Origin: UBA2334 sp964396895
GTDB taxonomy: Bacteria > Pseudomonadota > Gammaproteobacteria > Burkholderiales > Burkholderiaceae_C
Assembly: GCA_964396895.1 (NCBI GenBank)
Contig: CAYNGJ010000005.1
Coordinates: 124,001 to 188,000, forward strand
Length of the DNA: 64,000 nucleotides
Reading direction: 5' to 3'
Part shown: positions 1 through 8,434 of the stretch, in pieces
Numbering within the stretch: position 1 is the first letter of the stretch
Layout: every line of letters begins with the position of its first letter
Notes under the pieces: generated by a model
Told to the model about the DNA's origin: nothing
Seen by the model: only the letters and a program-made list of their open reading frames with translations
Database searches by the model: none
Position numbers and translations under genes: made by a program

Positions 1-1
1 C

Positions 2-535
2 ATCATTCCCCGCGCCCACGGCCGGGTGCTGGAGGTGGGGCTGGGCACTGGCCGCAACTTGCCGCACTACGACCCGCAGCGCGTGCAACAGGTGGTGGGG
101 GTGGACCCGGCGCTGGCCCTGCACCCGCTGGCGGCACGGCGCGTCAAAGCCTCGGGCCTGGACGTGACCCTGATGGGCCTGAGCGCCGAGCTGCTGCCCG
201 CCGAAGACGCCAGCTTTGACACCGTGGTCAGCACCTACACGCTGTGCAGCATTCCCGACCCGGTGGCGGCCCTGCGCGAAATGCGCCGGGTGCTCAAGCC
301 CGGCGGCAAGCTGCTGTTTTCTGAGCACGGGCGCGCGCCCGATGCCGCTGTGGCCCGCTGGCAAACCCGGCTGCAGCCCTACTGGAAGCCCCTGGCCGGT
401 GGCTGCCACCTGGACCGCGACATGCCCGCCCTGTTGGCCGAAGCGGGCTTTGCCTGTGACGGCGGGCAACAGGGCTACTTGTGGGGCCCACGCGTGGTGT
501 CTTACCACTACTGGGGTGAGGCGGTGGTGGCTTAG
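2..535 (+). CDS. class I SAM-dependent methyltransferase, 5' end outside window
   Basis: The reading frame is open from base 2, so the gene begins before the window; 177 codons are visible. Residues 10-19 (LEVGLGTGRN) form the glycine-rich SAM-binding motif I. An acidic residue at the end of the second strand follows (VVGVDPA), then a segment ending in REMRRVLKPGG, typical of Methyltransf_11-type enzymes. The substrate cannot be deduced. It converges with norD, leaving 45 bp between stop codons, and has no evident link to the nor genes. The family is secure; the exact role is unknown. Confidence 0.85.
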   Translation: MIPRAHGRVLEVGLGTGRNLPHYDPQRVQQVVGVDPALALHPLAARRVKASGLDVTLMGLSAELLPAEDASFDTVVSTYTLCSIPDPVAALREMRRVLKPGGKLLFSEHGRAPDAAVARWQTRLQPYWKPLAGGCHLDRDMPALLAEAGFACDGGQQGYLWGPRVVSYHYWGEAVVA

Positions 536-580
536 GGCGCTGGTCTCCGCCACTGCGCCAGAAGGCGCGGTGCGGGTGCC

Positions 581-2416
581 TCAATGGTGGCGGGCCAGCA
601 GGGTCCAGGCCTGGGTGAGGCGGTGGGCCAGATCTGGCGGGCGGTGCACCAGCGCATAGCCCTGGCGGCCGAACAGCAGGGGCAGGTAGTCGTTGGCGGC
701 GCGGTCGATGGTCACGCAAAACGGGGTGATGCCCGCTGCCCTGGCCTCGTGGATGGCCTGGCGGGTGTCCTCCAGGCCGTAGCGGCCTTCGTACTGGTCC
801 ATGTCGTTGGGTTTGCCGTCGGTCAGCAGCATCAGCAGGCGGCGGCGCTGCGGGCTGTGCGCCAGCCCAGCGGTGGCGTGGCGCACGGCCGCACCCATGC
901 GGGTGTAAAAGCCCGGCCGGATGGCGCCCACTCGGGCGCGGGCGGCTTCGTTCCAGGGCTCGTCCATGCCTTTGAGTTGTTGCAGCCGCACATGCTGGCG
1001 CCGCACCGAGCTGAAGCCCCACATGGCAAACGGGTCGCCCACGGCGTGCAGCGCCTCGCCAAACACGTAGAGCGCATCGCGGATCACGTCGATCACGCGC
1101 AGTTCGTTGTTGGCGTAGGCGTCGGTGGATTGCGACAGGTCGGCCAGCAGCCAGGTGGCCAGGCTGCGCTCGCCGGGCACCCGCCGGGTGTACACGGCCG
1201 GGGTGGCGCTGCGCCGGGCATGGGGGCCCTGGCCGTCGGCTTGCAGGCGGATCCAGGCGTCCAGGTCGATGTCGTCGCCGTGCTCCTGCCCGCGCACCAG
1301 TTGGGGCGCGTGGCGCAGCACTTCCATGCGGCGGCGCACCTGGCGGGCGGTTTGGCGCAGCTCGGCGGTGGGCATGTAGGCCACACCCTGGCGGGCGCGC
1401 ATTTCTTGCACCAGGCAGTGATTGGGCACCAGCAGGCGTTTTCGGAAATCCCATTCGGGGAACTTTTGACCCTCGCCCAGTGGGGTGTCGTCGGCGCTGC
1501 TGCTGGGCAGGTCCAGGTCGAACTTGACTCTGGCCGCCAGGGTCTGGCCGTCGGGGGCCACCGACAGCACGTCCATGTCGTTGGCGGCGGGCAGGGCGTG
1601 GCCGTCGTCTTCGTCGTCGGTGCTGCGGTTGACGCGCACCATTTCGCTCCAGGACATCAGGGCCTCGGCGCGGAACGGCAGCACCATGGGGTTGCCGTTC
1701 TTGTCCAGTGCCGCCGCCTGGGCGCGGCGCCGCTGCGCATCCTGGGTGCCGGGGCGGCGTTGGGGGTCGGTGGGGGGTGGGCGATCGCCTTGCGTTGACG
1801 TCAGGACATCGGCCACGGTGCTGCACTGCGTCCACAGCCACACGGGGGCCACCTCGTTGGCCAGCCAGTGGTCGGGGCCGGGCGGGTGGCCTCGCAGGGC
1901 CGACACCACCGCCGCTTCGGCCTGGGCGGCTCGGCCTTTGAGGGTGTGGCTGGCGGGGCGTTGGGCCAGGTGCAGGGCGCACAGCGCCTCGTAGCGCGGG
2001 CGAAAACCCGGAAACACTGCCAGCGCGCGCTGCGTGGCACGCAGGTTGCCCGCCATCCAGGGGTCACCGTGGGTCCAGTGGGCCGACAGCAGGGCCAGCC
2101 ACAGGTACAGGTCGCGGTTGAGTACCGGCTCGTTGAACACGGCCACGCTGGGGGGCAGTGACAGCACGTCGGGCTCCAGGCTGGGCAGCGCGGCCCGGTC
2201 GCCGCTGCCTGCCAGGCGGTGCAACCAATGGCGGGGGCCGGTGGTGGCCCGCATGCTGGCCTCGGCCACCCGCACCTGAGGGGCGCCACCGGCGGCCCGG
2301 AACATCAGCCCGACCGCTTTTTGCATGTCGGACAGCTGCACGGCGGCGGCCGCGTTGGACGGCGGAGTCCACCGCGTGAGGGCCACGTGCCACCAGCGGC
2401 CCACCATTTCTTCCAT
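581..2416 (-). CDS. norD: nitric oxide reductase activation protein NorD (VWA domain)
   Basis: A 611-residue protein whose C-terminal third is a von Willebrand A domain. The MIDAS motif DLSQST lies near residue 425, with a later LLMLLTDGKPND segment. NorD acts with the AAA+ ATPase NorQ in activating or inserting the metal cofactors of NO reductase; this is family knowledge. I chose the ATG at 2416 because it overlaps the stop of the upstream 4Fe-4S gene (TGATG), implying translational coupling. A longer open frame upstream lies inside that neighbour and is not used. The gene looks intact although norB is broken. Confidence 0.9.
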   Translation of the reverse strand: MEEMVGRWWHVALTRWTPPSNAAAAVQLSDMQKAVGLMFRAAGGAPQVRVAEASMRATTGPRHWLHRLAGSGDRAALPSLEPDVLSLPPSVAVFNEPVLNRDLYLWLALLSAHWTHGDPWMAGNLRATQRALAVFPGFRPRYEALCALHLAQRPASHTLKGRAAQAEAAVVSALRGHPPGPDHWLANEVAPVWLWTQCSTVADVLTSTQGDRPPPTDPQRRPGTQDAQRRRAQAAALDKNGNPMVLPFRAEALMSWSEMVRVNRSTDDEDDGHALPAANDMDVLSVAPDGQTLAARVKFDLDLPSSSADDTPLGEGQKFPEWDFRKRLLVPNHCLVQEMRARQGVAYMPTAELRQTARQVRRRMEVLRHAPQLVRGQEHGDDIDLDAWIRLQADGQGPHARRSATPAVYTRRVPGERSLATWLLADLSQSTDAYANNELRVIDVIRDALYVFGEALHAVGDPFAMWGFSSVRRQHVRLQQLKGMDEPWNEAARARVGAIRPGFYTRMGAAVRHATAGLAHSPQRRRLLMLLTDGKPNDMDQYEGRYGLEDTRQAIHEARAAGITPFCVTIDRAANDYLPLLFGRQGYALVHRPPDLAHRLTQAWTLLARHH

Positions 2417-3453
2417 CAGTGCTTCTCCTGTTGTGCTTCGCGGCGTTGCCTGAGGGTTTCGCGCAGGGCCGCTTCGCCAATTTGCCATTGCAAGGTGGGC
2501 TCGCGGTGCTGGGCGGACTGGGTGGCGTCGCAGGCGTTGAGGCACTGGCCACACTGCACACACGAGAACATGCGCCGCTTGACCGTGCGCGGCTTCAGGC
2601 GCATGGGGCACACGCTTTCGCAGGCGCTGCCCAGAGCGGTGGCGGTCGGGGCCGCTGTGGCGCAGCTGTGCTCGGACTGGCAGGTTTTGCAGTCCCGGGC
2701 GCGCGGGCGGTCGAAGGCCACCACCATGCCCCGTGGGTTGGCCATCCAGGCCAGGCTCTGAAAGAGGCCCACCGCGCAGCCGAAGCGGCAGAACAGGTGG
2801 CGTGCAAAGGCAAATTCGGCTGCAAAAACGGCGGTGCCGATGGCGAGAAAGCGAAACTGGTTGGGTGTGAGCGTGCCGGCCACCAAGTTGCCCCAGATGA
2901 CGTCAGGGGGCAGCAAATAAGTGAGCAGGGTGATGGCCCAGACAAAGCCACCCAGCACACAACTCACGGCAAACAGGGGCCACCAGCCGGGTTGGGGTGT
3001 GGTGCCGAGGCGCGGGGTGGGCGCGGCGTCCCACAGGCTGAGCTTGCCGCAGGCGCGGTGCAGCAGGTGGTTGATGCCCTCGACCATCGAAAAATGCGGG
3101 CACAACCAGCCACAGTACAGGCGCCCGTAGCGGTAGGCCACACCTAGGAAGACCGCGACCAGCGCCAGAACGGGCAGCAGCGCGCGCCAGACGAAGTTCC
3201 ACCCGGCTTGGGTGGCGCTGATGTGGCCAGCCACGAGGTCGTCAATGCCCAGGGTCCAGCGGTGACCCAGCAGCCACAGCTGGGCCTCGTAGAGGTCAAA
3301 GCGCAGCAGGTTGAGGGCGGGTGCCACCAGAAACAGCCCGAAGAACCCCATTTGGGTGCGCCGCCGCCAGACTTGCAGCCGAGCCGTGCGGCGCGCGGTT
3401 GCTCCGGTGTCGGTGGCTGTGTGGGAGGTGGTGGCGGTGGCCTCGGGGTGCAT
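2416..3453 (-). CDS. membrane polyferredoxin (4Fe-4S, NapH/NosR/CcoG-like) in nor cluster
   Basis: A 345-residue membrane protein with several hydrophobic helices (about 36-52, 92-107, 160-182 and 203-216). It has a CGWLC motif at 114-118, Cys222 and Cys226, and a C-terminal ferredoxin-like part: C255-x2-C258, C264, C278, C282, then C298-x2-C301-x2-C304-x3-C308. This resembles the electron-transfer proteins NapH, NosR (C-terminal part) and CcoG. Its place between norQ and norD, with one base of overlap into norD, suggests a role in NO reductase maturation or redox supply. That role is inference and I know no firm gene name. Confidence 0.8.
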   Translation of the reverse strand: MHPEATATTSHTATDTGATARRTARLQVWRRRTQMGFFGLFLVAPALNLLRFDLYEAQLWLLGHRWTLGIDDLVAGHISATQAGWNFVWRALLPVLALVAVFLGVAYRYGRLYCGWLCPHFSMVEGINHLLHRACGKLSLWDAAPTPRLGTTPQPGWWPLFAVSCVLGGFVWAITLLTYLLPPDVIWGNLVAGTLTPNQFRFLAIGTAVFAAEFAFARHLFCRFGCAVGLFQSLAWMANPRGMVVAFDRPRARDCKTCQSEHSCATAAPTATALGSACESVCPMRLKPRTVKRRMFSCVQCGQCLNACDATQSAQHREPTLQWQIGEAALRETLRQRREAQQEKH

Positions 3454-3493
3454 GGCGGCAATGCCAGCGGGCCCACCAGGGGCCCGGGCGGTG

Positions 3494-4342
3494 TCAGTGG
3501 TCGTCGCCCACCAGGGCGCGAACCACTTCGAACAAGGCGTCGGCGGTGCCGGGGTCGTCGGTCAGCGCATTGACGATGGCCACGCGGCAAGACAGCAACA
3601 TCGGCAGGCCGGAGCGGATGAGCCGCGCCGCGGCCACCAGCAAGCGGGTGCTGGCGGTTTCTTCGAGGTCGTGTTCCGTGAGGCCCCGCAGCGCGTGGGC
3701 CAAACGAACCAGTTGCTCGGATTGGTGGGGGTTCAAGCCGCTTTCGGTTTGAACAATGCGTTGTTCGATGGCGGCGGTGGGGTAGCCCAGGTCCACGGCC
3801 AAAAAACGCTGCCGGGTGCTGGGCTTGAGCCCTTTGAGCAGGTTCTGGTAACCGGGGTTGTAGGACATGACCAGCATGAAGCCGGGCGGGGCCACGAGTT
3901 CCTCGCCGGTGCGTTCAATGGGCAGTGTGCGTCGGTCGTCGGCCAAAGGGTGCAGCACCACCGTGGTGTCTTTGCGGGCCTCGACCACCTCGTCAAGGTA
4001 GCAGATGGCGCCGGTGCGCACCGCCCTGGCCAGGGGGCCGTCTGACCACACCGTGTTGCCTTGACCGATCAGGAAGCGGCCCACCAAGTCGGCGGCGCTC
4101 AGGTCGTCGTGGCAGGAGACGGTGATGAGCGGGCGGCCCAGGCGGGCCGCCATGTGTTCCACCAACCGTGTCTTGCCGCACCCCGTCGGGCCCTTGATCA
4201 GCAGCGGCAGCTGCTGGAGCCATGCATGGTTGAACACCGTGCACTCGTGGCCCTGTTCGGCGTAGAAGGGGGCGTTCCCGGATGAGGCCTCGGCCACGGG
4301 TGCCGAGGCTTCATCGTTGGCGCGCAAAGCGGTGACAGACAT
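3494..4342 (-). CDS. norQ: NorQ/CbbQ-type AAA+ ATPase
   Basis: A 282-residue MoxR-class AAA+ ATPase. Walker A is GPTGCGKT at 51-58, Walker B is ICYLDE at 113-118, sensor 1 lies around MSYNPG (159-164), and a likely arginine-finger region is STRQRF (175-180). NorQ works with NorD to activate the NorCB NO reductase. I prefer the ATG at 4342, 16 bp after the norB stop; an upstream in-frame GTG at 4396 lies inside norB. The gene is intact, so its partner operon was probably broken recently. Confidence 0.92.
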   Translation of the reverse strand: MSVTALRANDEASAPVAEASSGNAPFYAEQGHECTVFNHAWLQQLPLLIKGPTGCGKTRLVEHMAARLGRPLITVSCHDDLSAADLVGRFLIGQGNTVWSDGPLARAVRTGAICYLDEVVEARKDTTVVLHPLADDRRTLPIERTGEELVAPPGFMLVMSYNPGYQNLLKGLKPSTRQRFLAVDLGYPTAAIEQRIVQTESGLNPHQSEQLVRLAHALRGLTEHDLEETASTRLLVAAARLIRSGLPMLLSCRVAIVNALTDDPGTADALFEVVRALVGDDH

Positions 4343-4358
4343 GGTGGTGTTCCGTGAC

Positions 4359-5512
4359 TCAGGCACTTTGAGCACGCAGGCCTGACTGGCTGCCACGTTC
4401 AGCGGCGGGTGTGCCCCCGATGAAGAAGCTGTACAGGTAGGCCATCAGTCCGAGCAGGAAGCTCACGCCACCCGCCATGCGGATCCAGTAGAAGAAACGC
4501 AGCTGGTCTTGCGTGTCCATGAACGACATGGCGCCGGTCGTGGGCATGCGTTGCAGCCACACCTGCAGGATGCCTGCGCCGGTCAGGGCCAGTGCCATGA
4601 CCCCCATGCCGATGGTCATGAGCCAGAAGCTCCACATCTCGGTGTTCTGGGCAGACTGGCTGTTGGCGATGCGACCGCGCAGCATGGGCATGGCGTAGCT
4701 GATGATGGCCAGCACCACCATCACGTAGGCGCCGTAAAACGCCAGGTGACCGTGGGCGGCCGTGACCTGGCTGCCGTGGGTGTAGTAGTTCACAGGACTC
4801 AGGGTGTGGATGAAGCCCCACACACCAGCGCCCAGGAAGGCGGTGACCGAGCAGCCCACGGCCCACAGCAGGGCGGCCTGGTTGGGGTGCTCACGGCGGC
4901 GTTGCTGCACCATGTTGAAGGCGAACACCGTCATCATGAAGAAGGGGATGGGTTCCATGGCGGAGAACACAGAACCGATCCACAGCCAGTAACCGGGCAT
5001 GCCGATGAAGAAGAAGTGGTGACCAGTGCCCAGGATGCCGGTGATCAGCGCCATGGCGATGATGACGTACAACCACTTGTCGATGACCTCACGGTCCACG
5101 CCGGTGGTTTTGATGAGCACGAAGGCCAACAATGCACCCATGATCAGTTCCCAGGTGCCTTCCACCCACAGGTGAACCACGAACCACCAGTACATCTTGT
5201 CGCGCACCAGGTTGTGGGGGTTAACGAAGCTGAACAGGAACAACAGCGCCAGACCCCACAGACCGATCAGCAACACTGTGCTGATGCTGGTCTTGCGGCC
5301 CTTGAGCACGGTCATGGTGATGTTGAACAGGAAGCCCAGCATCACCACCACGATGCCGACTTTGGTGGGCAAAGGTTGCTCGAGGAACTCACGGCCCATG
5401 GTCATGAGCAGGTCGTTGCCGGTCAGCTCAGCCAACTTGGCATAGGGCACTGCCAGGTAGCCGACGATGGTCAATGCGCCAGCGACCAGGAAGGTCCAGA
5501 ACAAAATCAGGG
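4359..5512 (-). pseudogene. norB: norB remnant, 5' end removed at IS boundary
   Basis: This encodes the C-terminal ~384 residues of the NO reductase catalytic subunit, a heme-copper-oxidase-fold membrane protein. In the open frame beginning at a TTG inside the IS (5552), the FeB ligands (His127, His178, His179), the conserved Glu131 and the heme ligands His267 and His269 remain. By comparison with Pseudomonas NorB numbering, about 90-95 N-terminal residues are gone, including the first helices and the low-spin heme b ligand His60. The first 13-14 residues of the frame come from the IS inverted repeat. No norC is present in the window. A functional product is very unlikely. Confidence 0.9.
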
Positions 5513-5543
5513 TGTTGATTCCACTCTCCAAGTGAGCCAGTTT
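5513..5543 (+). repeat. IS21 terminal inverted repeat, istB end
   Basis: This 31-bp sequence starts TGTTGATTCC and ends GAGCCAGTTT. It is perfectly repeated in inverted orientation at 7983-8013. It joins directly to norB sequence. Confidence 0.93.
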
Positions 5544-5574
5544 CCGTTTCAAATCTGAGCCACCGATTTGCCGG

Positions 5575-6399
5575 TTAGTTGGCGGACTGGATTGTGGATA
5601 AGTCTACATTTGAGGGTACTCCTGGGTTGGTTTTCGATCGGGGTGTTTTGGATCGTTGCTGGGTCTGAGCCTGTGTGCTGGAGTGCTTGAACCGCCAGCT
5701 TTCATTGCCGGTCTCCACGATGTGGCAGTGGTGGGTCAGCCGGTCCAACAGCGCCGTGGTCATCTTCTCGTCGCCAAACACACGGCTCCACTCCGAGAAA
5801 CTCAGGTTGGTCGTGATCACCACACTGGTGCGCTCGTAGAGCTTGGACAGCAGGTGAAACAACAGTGCTCCACCCGATTGGGTGAACGGCAGATAGCCCA
5901 TCTCATCCAGCACAACGAGATCCACGTACATCAGCCGAAAGGCCAACTGCCCCTGCTTGCCTTGGGCCTTCTCTTGCTCCAGCGCATTGACCAGTTCCAC
6001 CGTGGAGAAGAACCGCACCCGTTTACCGTGGTGACGAATGGCCTGTACACCCAGGCTCGTGGCCAGATGCGTTTTGCCCGTACCCGGCCCACCGATGAGC
6101 ACCACGTTGTGGGCAGATTCCACGAACTTGAGCTGATGCAACTCACGCACCAGTCCTTCATCGACACTGGCCTGTCCAAAATCGAATCCGGCCAGATCAC
6201 GGTGCGAAGGAAACCGTGCCACCCGCATCTGGTACGCCATGGAACGCACCTCCCGCTGCGCGGCCTCGGCCTTGAGCAATTGGTGGAGCACGGCCTCATG
6301 GTCGAGTGCCTTCATTCGTGCCGTACCCAACACCTCCGGCCAGGCACTGGCCATGCCATGAAGGCTCAAGGCCTTGAGTGCAGAGACGATGTCGCTCAT
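5575..6399 (-). CDS. istB: IS21 helper ATPase IstB
   Basis: A 274-residue AAA+/DnaA-like ATPase that assists the IstA transposase in target choice. Walker A is GGPGTGKT at 103-110 and Walker B is LVVLDE at 161-166. The start codon overlaps the istA stop (ATGA, 6396-6399), the usual coupled arrangement in this family. The last ~30 residues form a low-complexity Gln/Ser/Thr-rich tail. The gene looks intact. Confidence 0.95.
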   Translation of the reverse strand: MSDIVSALKALSLHGMASAWPEVLGTARMKALDHEAVLHQLLKAEAAQREVRSMAYQMRVARFPSHRDLAGFDFGQASVDEGLVRELHQLKFVESAHNVVLIGGPGTGKTHLATSLGVQAIRHHGKRVRFFSTVELVNALEQEKAQGKQGQLAFRLMYVDLVVLDEMGYLPFTQSGGALLFHLLSKLYERTSVVITTNLSFSEWSRVFGDEKMTTALLDRLTHHCHIVETGNESWRFKHSSTQAQTQQRSKTPRSKTNPGVPSNVDLSTIQSAN

Positions 6400-7907
6400 G
6401 CCATCACCCCCGTCCTGCGCAGCCCGTCATAGCGGGCGGTGTTGGCCACGGGAGGCGTTTGCAGCTTCAACGGTGTGTCGATGGCCGCCACCACTACCGG
6501 GGCCTCCTTGAGGCGCGACAGCGTATTGAGCACATGCTCGCCACTGACCCGCCCAGCCTGCAAGGCCAACTCCACGGCCACCACCACAGCCTCCACCCCA
6601 TGCAGTGGAACGGCGCTCAGAATCTGCGCCATGACGCGGTCACCACCCGGGTGCTTGAGCAACTGACGCTGCAATTCCTGCAAGGGCGCTGGCATCTCCT
6701 TGAATGGGGCGCCGTTGCGCAAGGCGCCGGGCTTTCGGTCCAGCAAGCCGATGTAGTGCTGCCAGTCGTAAAAAGTCTGATCCCGATCAAAGCTGCGTGG
6801 TAACTCGATGGCCGCCCCACCAGGGCCGATGAGGCGCAGCTTGCCCGCATAGGCGCGCAGACTCACCACAGCGTTGACCCATTCGCAGGGCACGCTGTAG
6901 CGGTTGCGCTGGAAGTGAATCAGTGCGGTGGTCGTGACACGCACGGGCTGCTCCACATACCCGTCAAAGGGTTTGGGTAGGGCCATGAGGTGGCCTCGCT
7001 CCTGCTCCCAGACATCTGCCACGGTCAATTCACCCCACTCGGGATGAGGCAGTTCCTGCCAACTGTCCACACACACCTGACGCAACCAGGTGTTGAGTTC
7101 GTCCAGTGACGCCCATCGCCGCTCGGCGGCTTCGCGCCAGATGTGGCGGCGCCTGTCCTGGACGTTCTTCTCCACCTGACCTTTCTCCCAGCCGCTGGCG
7201 ACGTTACAGAAATCGGCCTCGAAGAGGTAGTGGCCGGTCATGGCGTGGAATCGGGCGTTGACGTTGCGTGCCTTGCCTTTGCCGACTTTGTCCACTGCGG
7301 TCTTCATGTTGTCGTAGATGCCGCGTCTGGGTACGCCGCCAAATACTGCAAAGGCGCGGGCATGGGCGTCAAAGAGCATTTCGTGGGCTTGGGCGTAATA
7401 CGCGACCAGCACATACGCTCGGCTGGCAGCGAGCTTGACGTGGGCGACCTCAAGGCGCTTGTGCAGGCCGCCAATGACCAGATATTCGGTGCTCCAGTCA
7501 AACTGGAAGGCTTCACCGGGCTCGAATGTGAGGGGAACGAAGCCCGTCCCCTTGGGGCTCTGGCCTTGCTCTTCTTTCCATTGACGACAGAAGGTGTAGA
7601 CCTGTGTCTTGCCTCCGCTGTAGCCCATGGCCCGGATGGCCTGGTAGTGGGCATCGATGGTGCGTCTATCCCGCCGGGTGCGGTGTGTATCGGTCTTGAG
7701 CCACTGCTTCAACTGCTCTTTGTACGGATCGAGCAATCCCGGCACGCTTTGTCGTTTGGCATACCGTGGCTCGGCCATCTCGGGCTGGTCTAGGTATTTC
7801 TTGGCGGTGTTTCGGGAGATGTTGAGCCGTCTGGCTGCCTCCCGCACAGATACGTTGTCGCGTAGCACCAGGCGACGCAATTTGCTGAGGGTTCCCACGT
7901 TGATCAC
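6396..7907 (-). CDS. istA: IS21 transposase IstA (DDE)
   Basis: A 503-residue transposase. A helix-turn-helix lies at about 18-38 (VSVREAARRLNISRNTAKKY). The DDE catalytic residues are likely Asp137 (in FQFDWS), Asp199 (in YDNMKT) and Glu246 (in KGQVEKN). The start is GTG at 7907, preceded by a CAGGAG ribosome-binding site. There is no frameshift, so the element may still be mobile. Confidence 0.95.
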   Translation of the reverse strand: MINVGTLSKLRRLVLRDNVSVREAARRLNISRNTAKKYLDQPEMAEPRYAKRQSVPGLLDPYKEQLKQWLKTDTHRTRRDRRTIDAHYQAIRAMGYSGGKTQVYTFCRQWKEEQGQSPKGTGFVPLTFEPGEAFQFDWSTEYLVIGGLHKRLEVAHVKLAASRAYVLVAYYAQAHEMLFDAHARAFAVFGGVPRRGIYDNMKTAVDKVGKGKARNVNARFHAMTGHYLFEADFCNVASGWEKGQVEKNVQDRRRHIWREAAERRWASLDELNTWLRQVCVDSWQELPHPEWGELTVADVWEQERGHLMALPKPFDGYVEQPVRVTTTALIHFQRNRYSVPCEWVNAVVSLRAYAGKLRLIGPGGAAIELPRSFDRDQTFYDWQHYIGLLDRKPGALRNGAPFKEMPAPLQELQRQLLKHPGGDRVMAQILSAVPLHGVEAVVVAVELALQAGRVSGEHVLNTLSRLKEAPVVVAAIDTPLKLQTPPVANTARYDGLRRTGVMA

Positions 7908-7982
7908 TCCTGTTTACCCCTGCCCAAAAATTCAGCAGGGTATATGGATAACGTGGCTCAGATTTGGATTGAAATTCCCCTA

Positions 7983-8013
7983 AAACTGGCTCACTTGGAG
8001 AGTGGAATCAACA
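7983..8013 (-). repeat. IS21 terminal inverted repeat, istA end
   Basis: This is the inverted partner of 5513-5543, identical over 31 bp. It joins directly to the TonB receptor stump. The region upstream of the istA start (7908-8013) should hold its promoter; I could not define one. Confidence 0.93.
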
Positions 8014-8014
8014 C

Positions 8015-8380
8015 GGTGCACCACTGAATGGCATAGAACCATCCAAATTCACGGTTGGCATTGACTGTCAAAGTAGCACATGGTCAGTTCGCTTGGTGGC
8101 GCGCCACCATGCCGCCAAGCGGGCTGAGGACATTGACAGTGAGGGTTTGGTCAAAGCACCGAAGGTGCAAATCGCCACCCAGGCGGCCACCACGCTGGAT
8201 CTGTTGGGGCAGTGGCGCATCAGCAAAGACCTGCGGCTCAATGTGGGGCTGGTCAATCTGGCCAACCGCAAGTACTGGATGTGGTCGGATGTGCGTGGGC
8301 TGGACACTTCCACGAAGGTCGCAGATGCCTACACCCAAACGGGTCGACATCTGAATGCATCATTGGTGTGGGATTTCTGA
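8015..8380 (+). pseudogene. 3' stump of TonB-dependent heme/hemoglobin-type receptor
   Basis: An open frame runs from the IS edge to a stop at 8380 with no start of its own. The 121 residues match the last beta-strands of TonB-dependent outer-membrane receptors: early residues PLNGIEPSKFTVG, a NLANRKYWMWSDVRG segment typical of heme/hemoglobin receptors, and an aromatic C-terminal residue (ASLVWDF). The plug and most of the barrel are missing. Loss coincides exactly with the IS end. Confidence 0.82.
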
Positions 8381-8434
8381 CCGTCCTCAGAGGCTTGGCA
8401 ACTGCGGCTTCAGCCGCAGGCTATAAACGGCGGT

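Larger units (their letters stand above)
5513..8013 (-). mobile_element. IS21-family insertion sequence, complete, 2501 bp
   Basis: The element carries istA and istB on the minus strand between 31-bp perfect terminal inverted repeats (5513-5543 and 7983-8013), each starting TGTTGATTCC. A second, internal pair of inverted 14-bp repeats (CAAATCTGAGCCAC at 5550-5563; its complement at 7953-7966) fits the multiple transposase-binding repeats known at IS21 ends. The size fits the family. The flanks (AGGG on the left, CGGT on the right) show no target-site duplication. The left flank is norB and the right flank a receptor-gene stump, both cut exactly at the element's ends. Confidence 0.93.

Noticed and set aside
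4359..5552. TTG at 5552 as a genuine norB start
   Set aside because: The first 13-14 codons lie inside the IS21 inverted repeat and do not match NorB; the native 5' end is missing.
8402..8419. GC-rich palindrome CTGCGGCTTCAGCCGCAG before dgt, possible REP element or terminator
   Set aside because: No T-run follows and I found no second copy near the RAYT gene, so neither call is supported.
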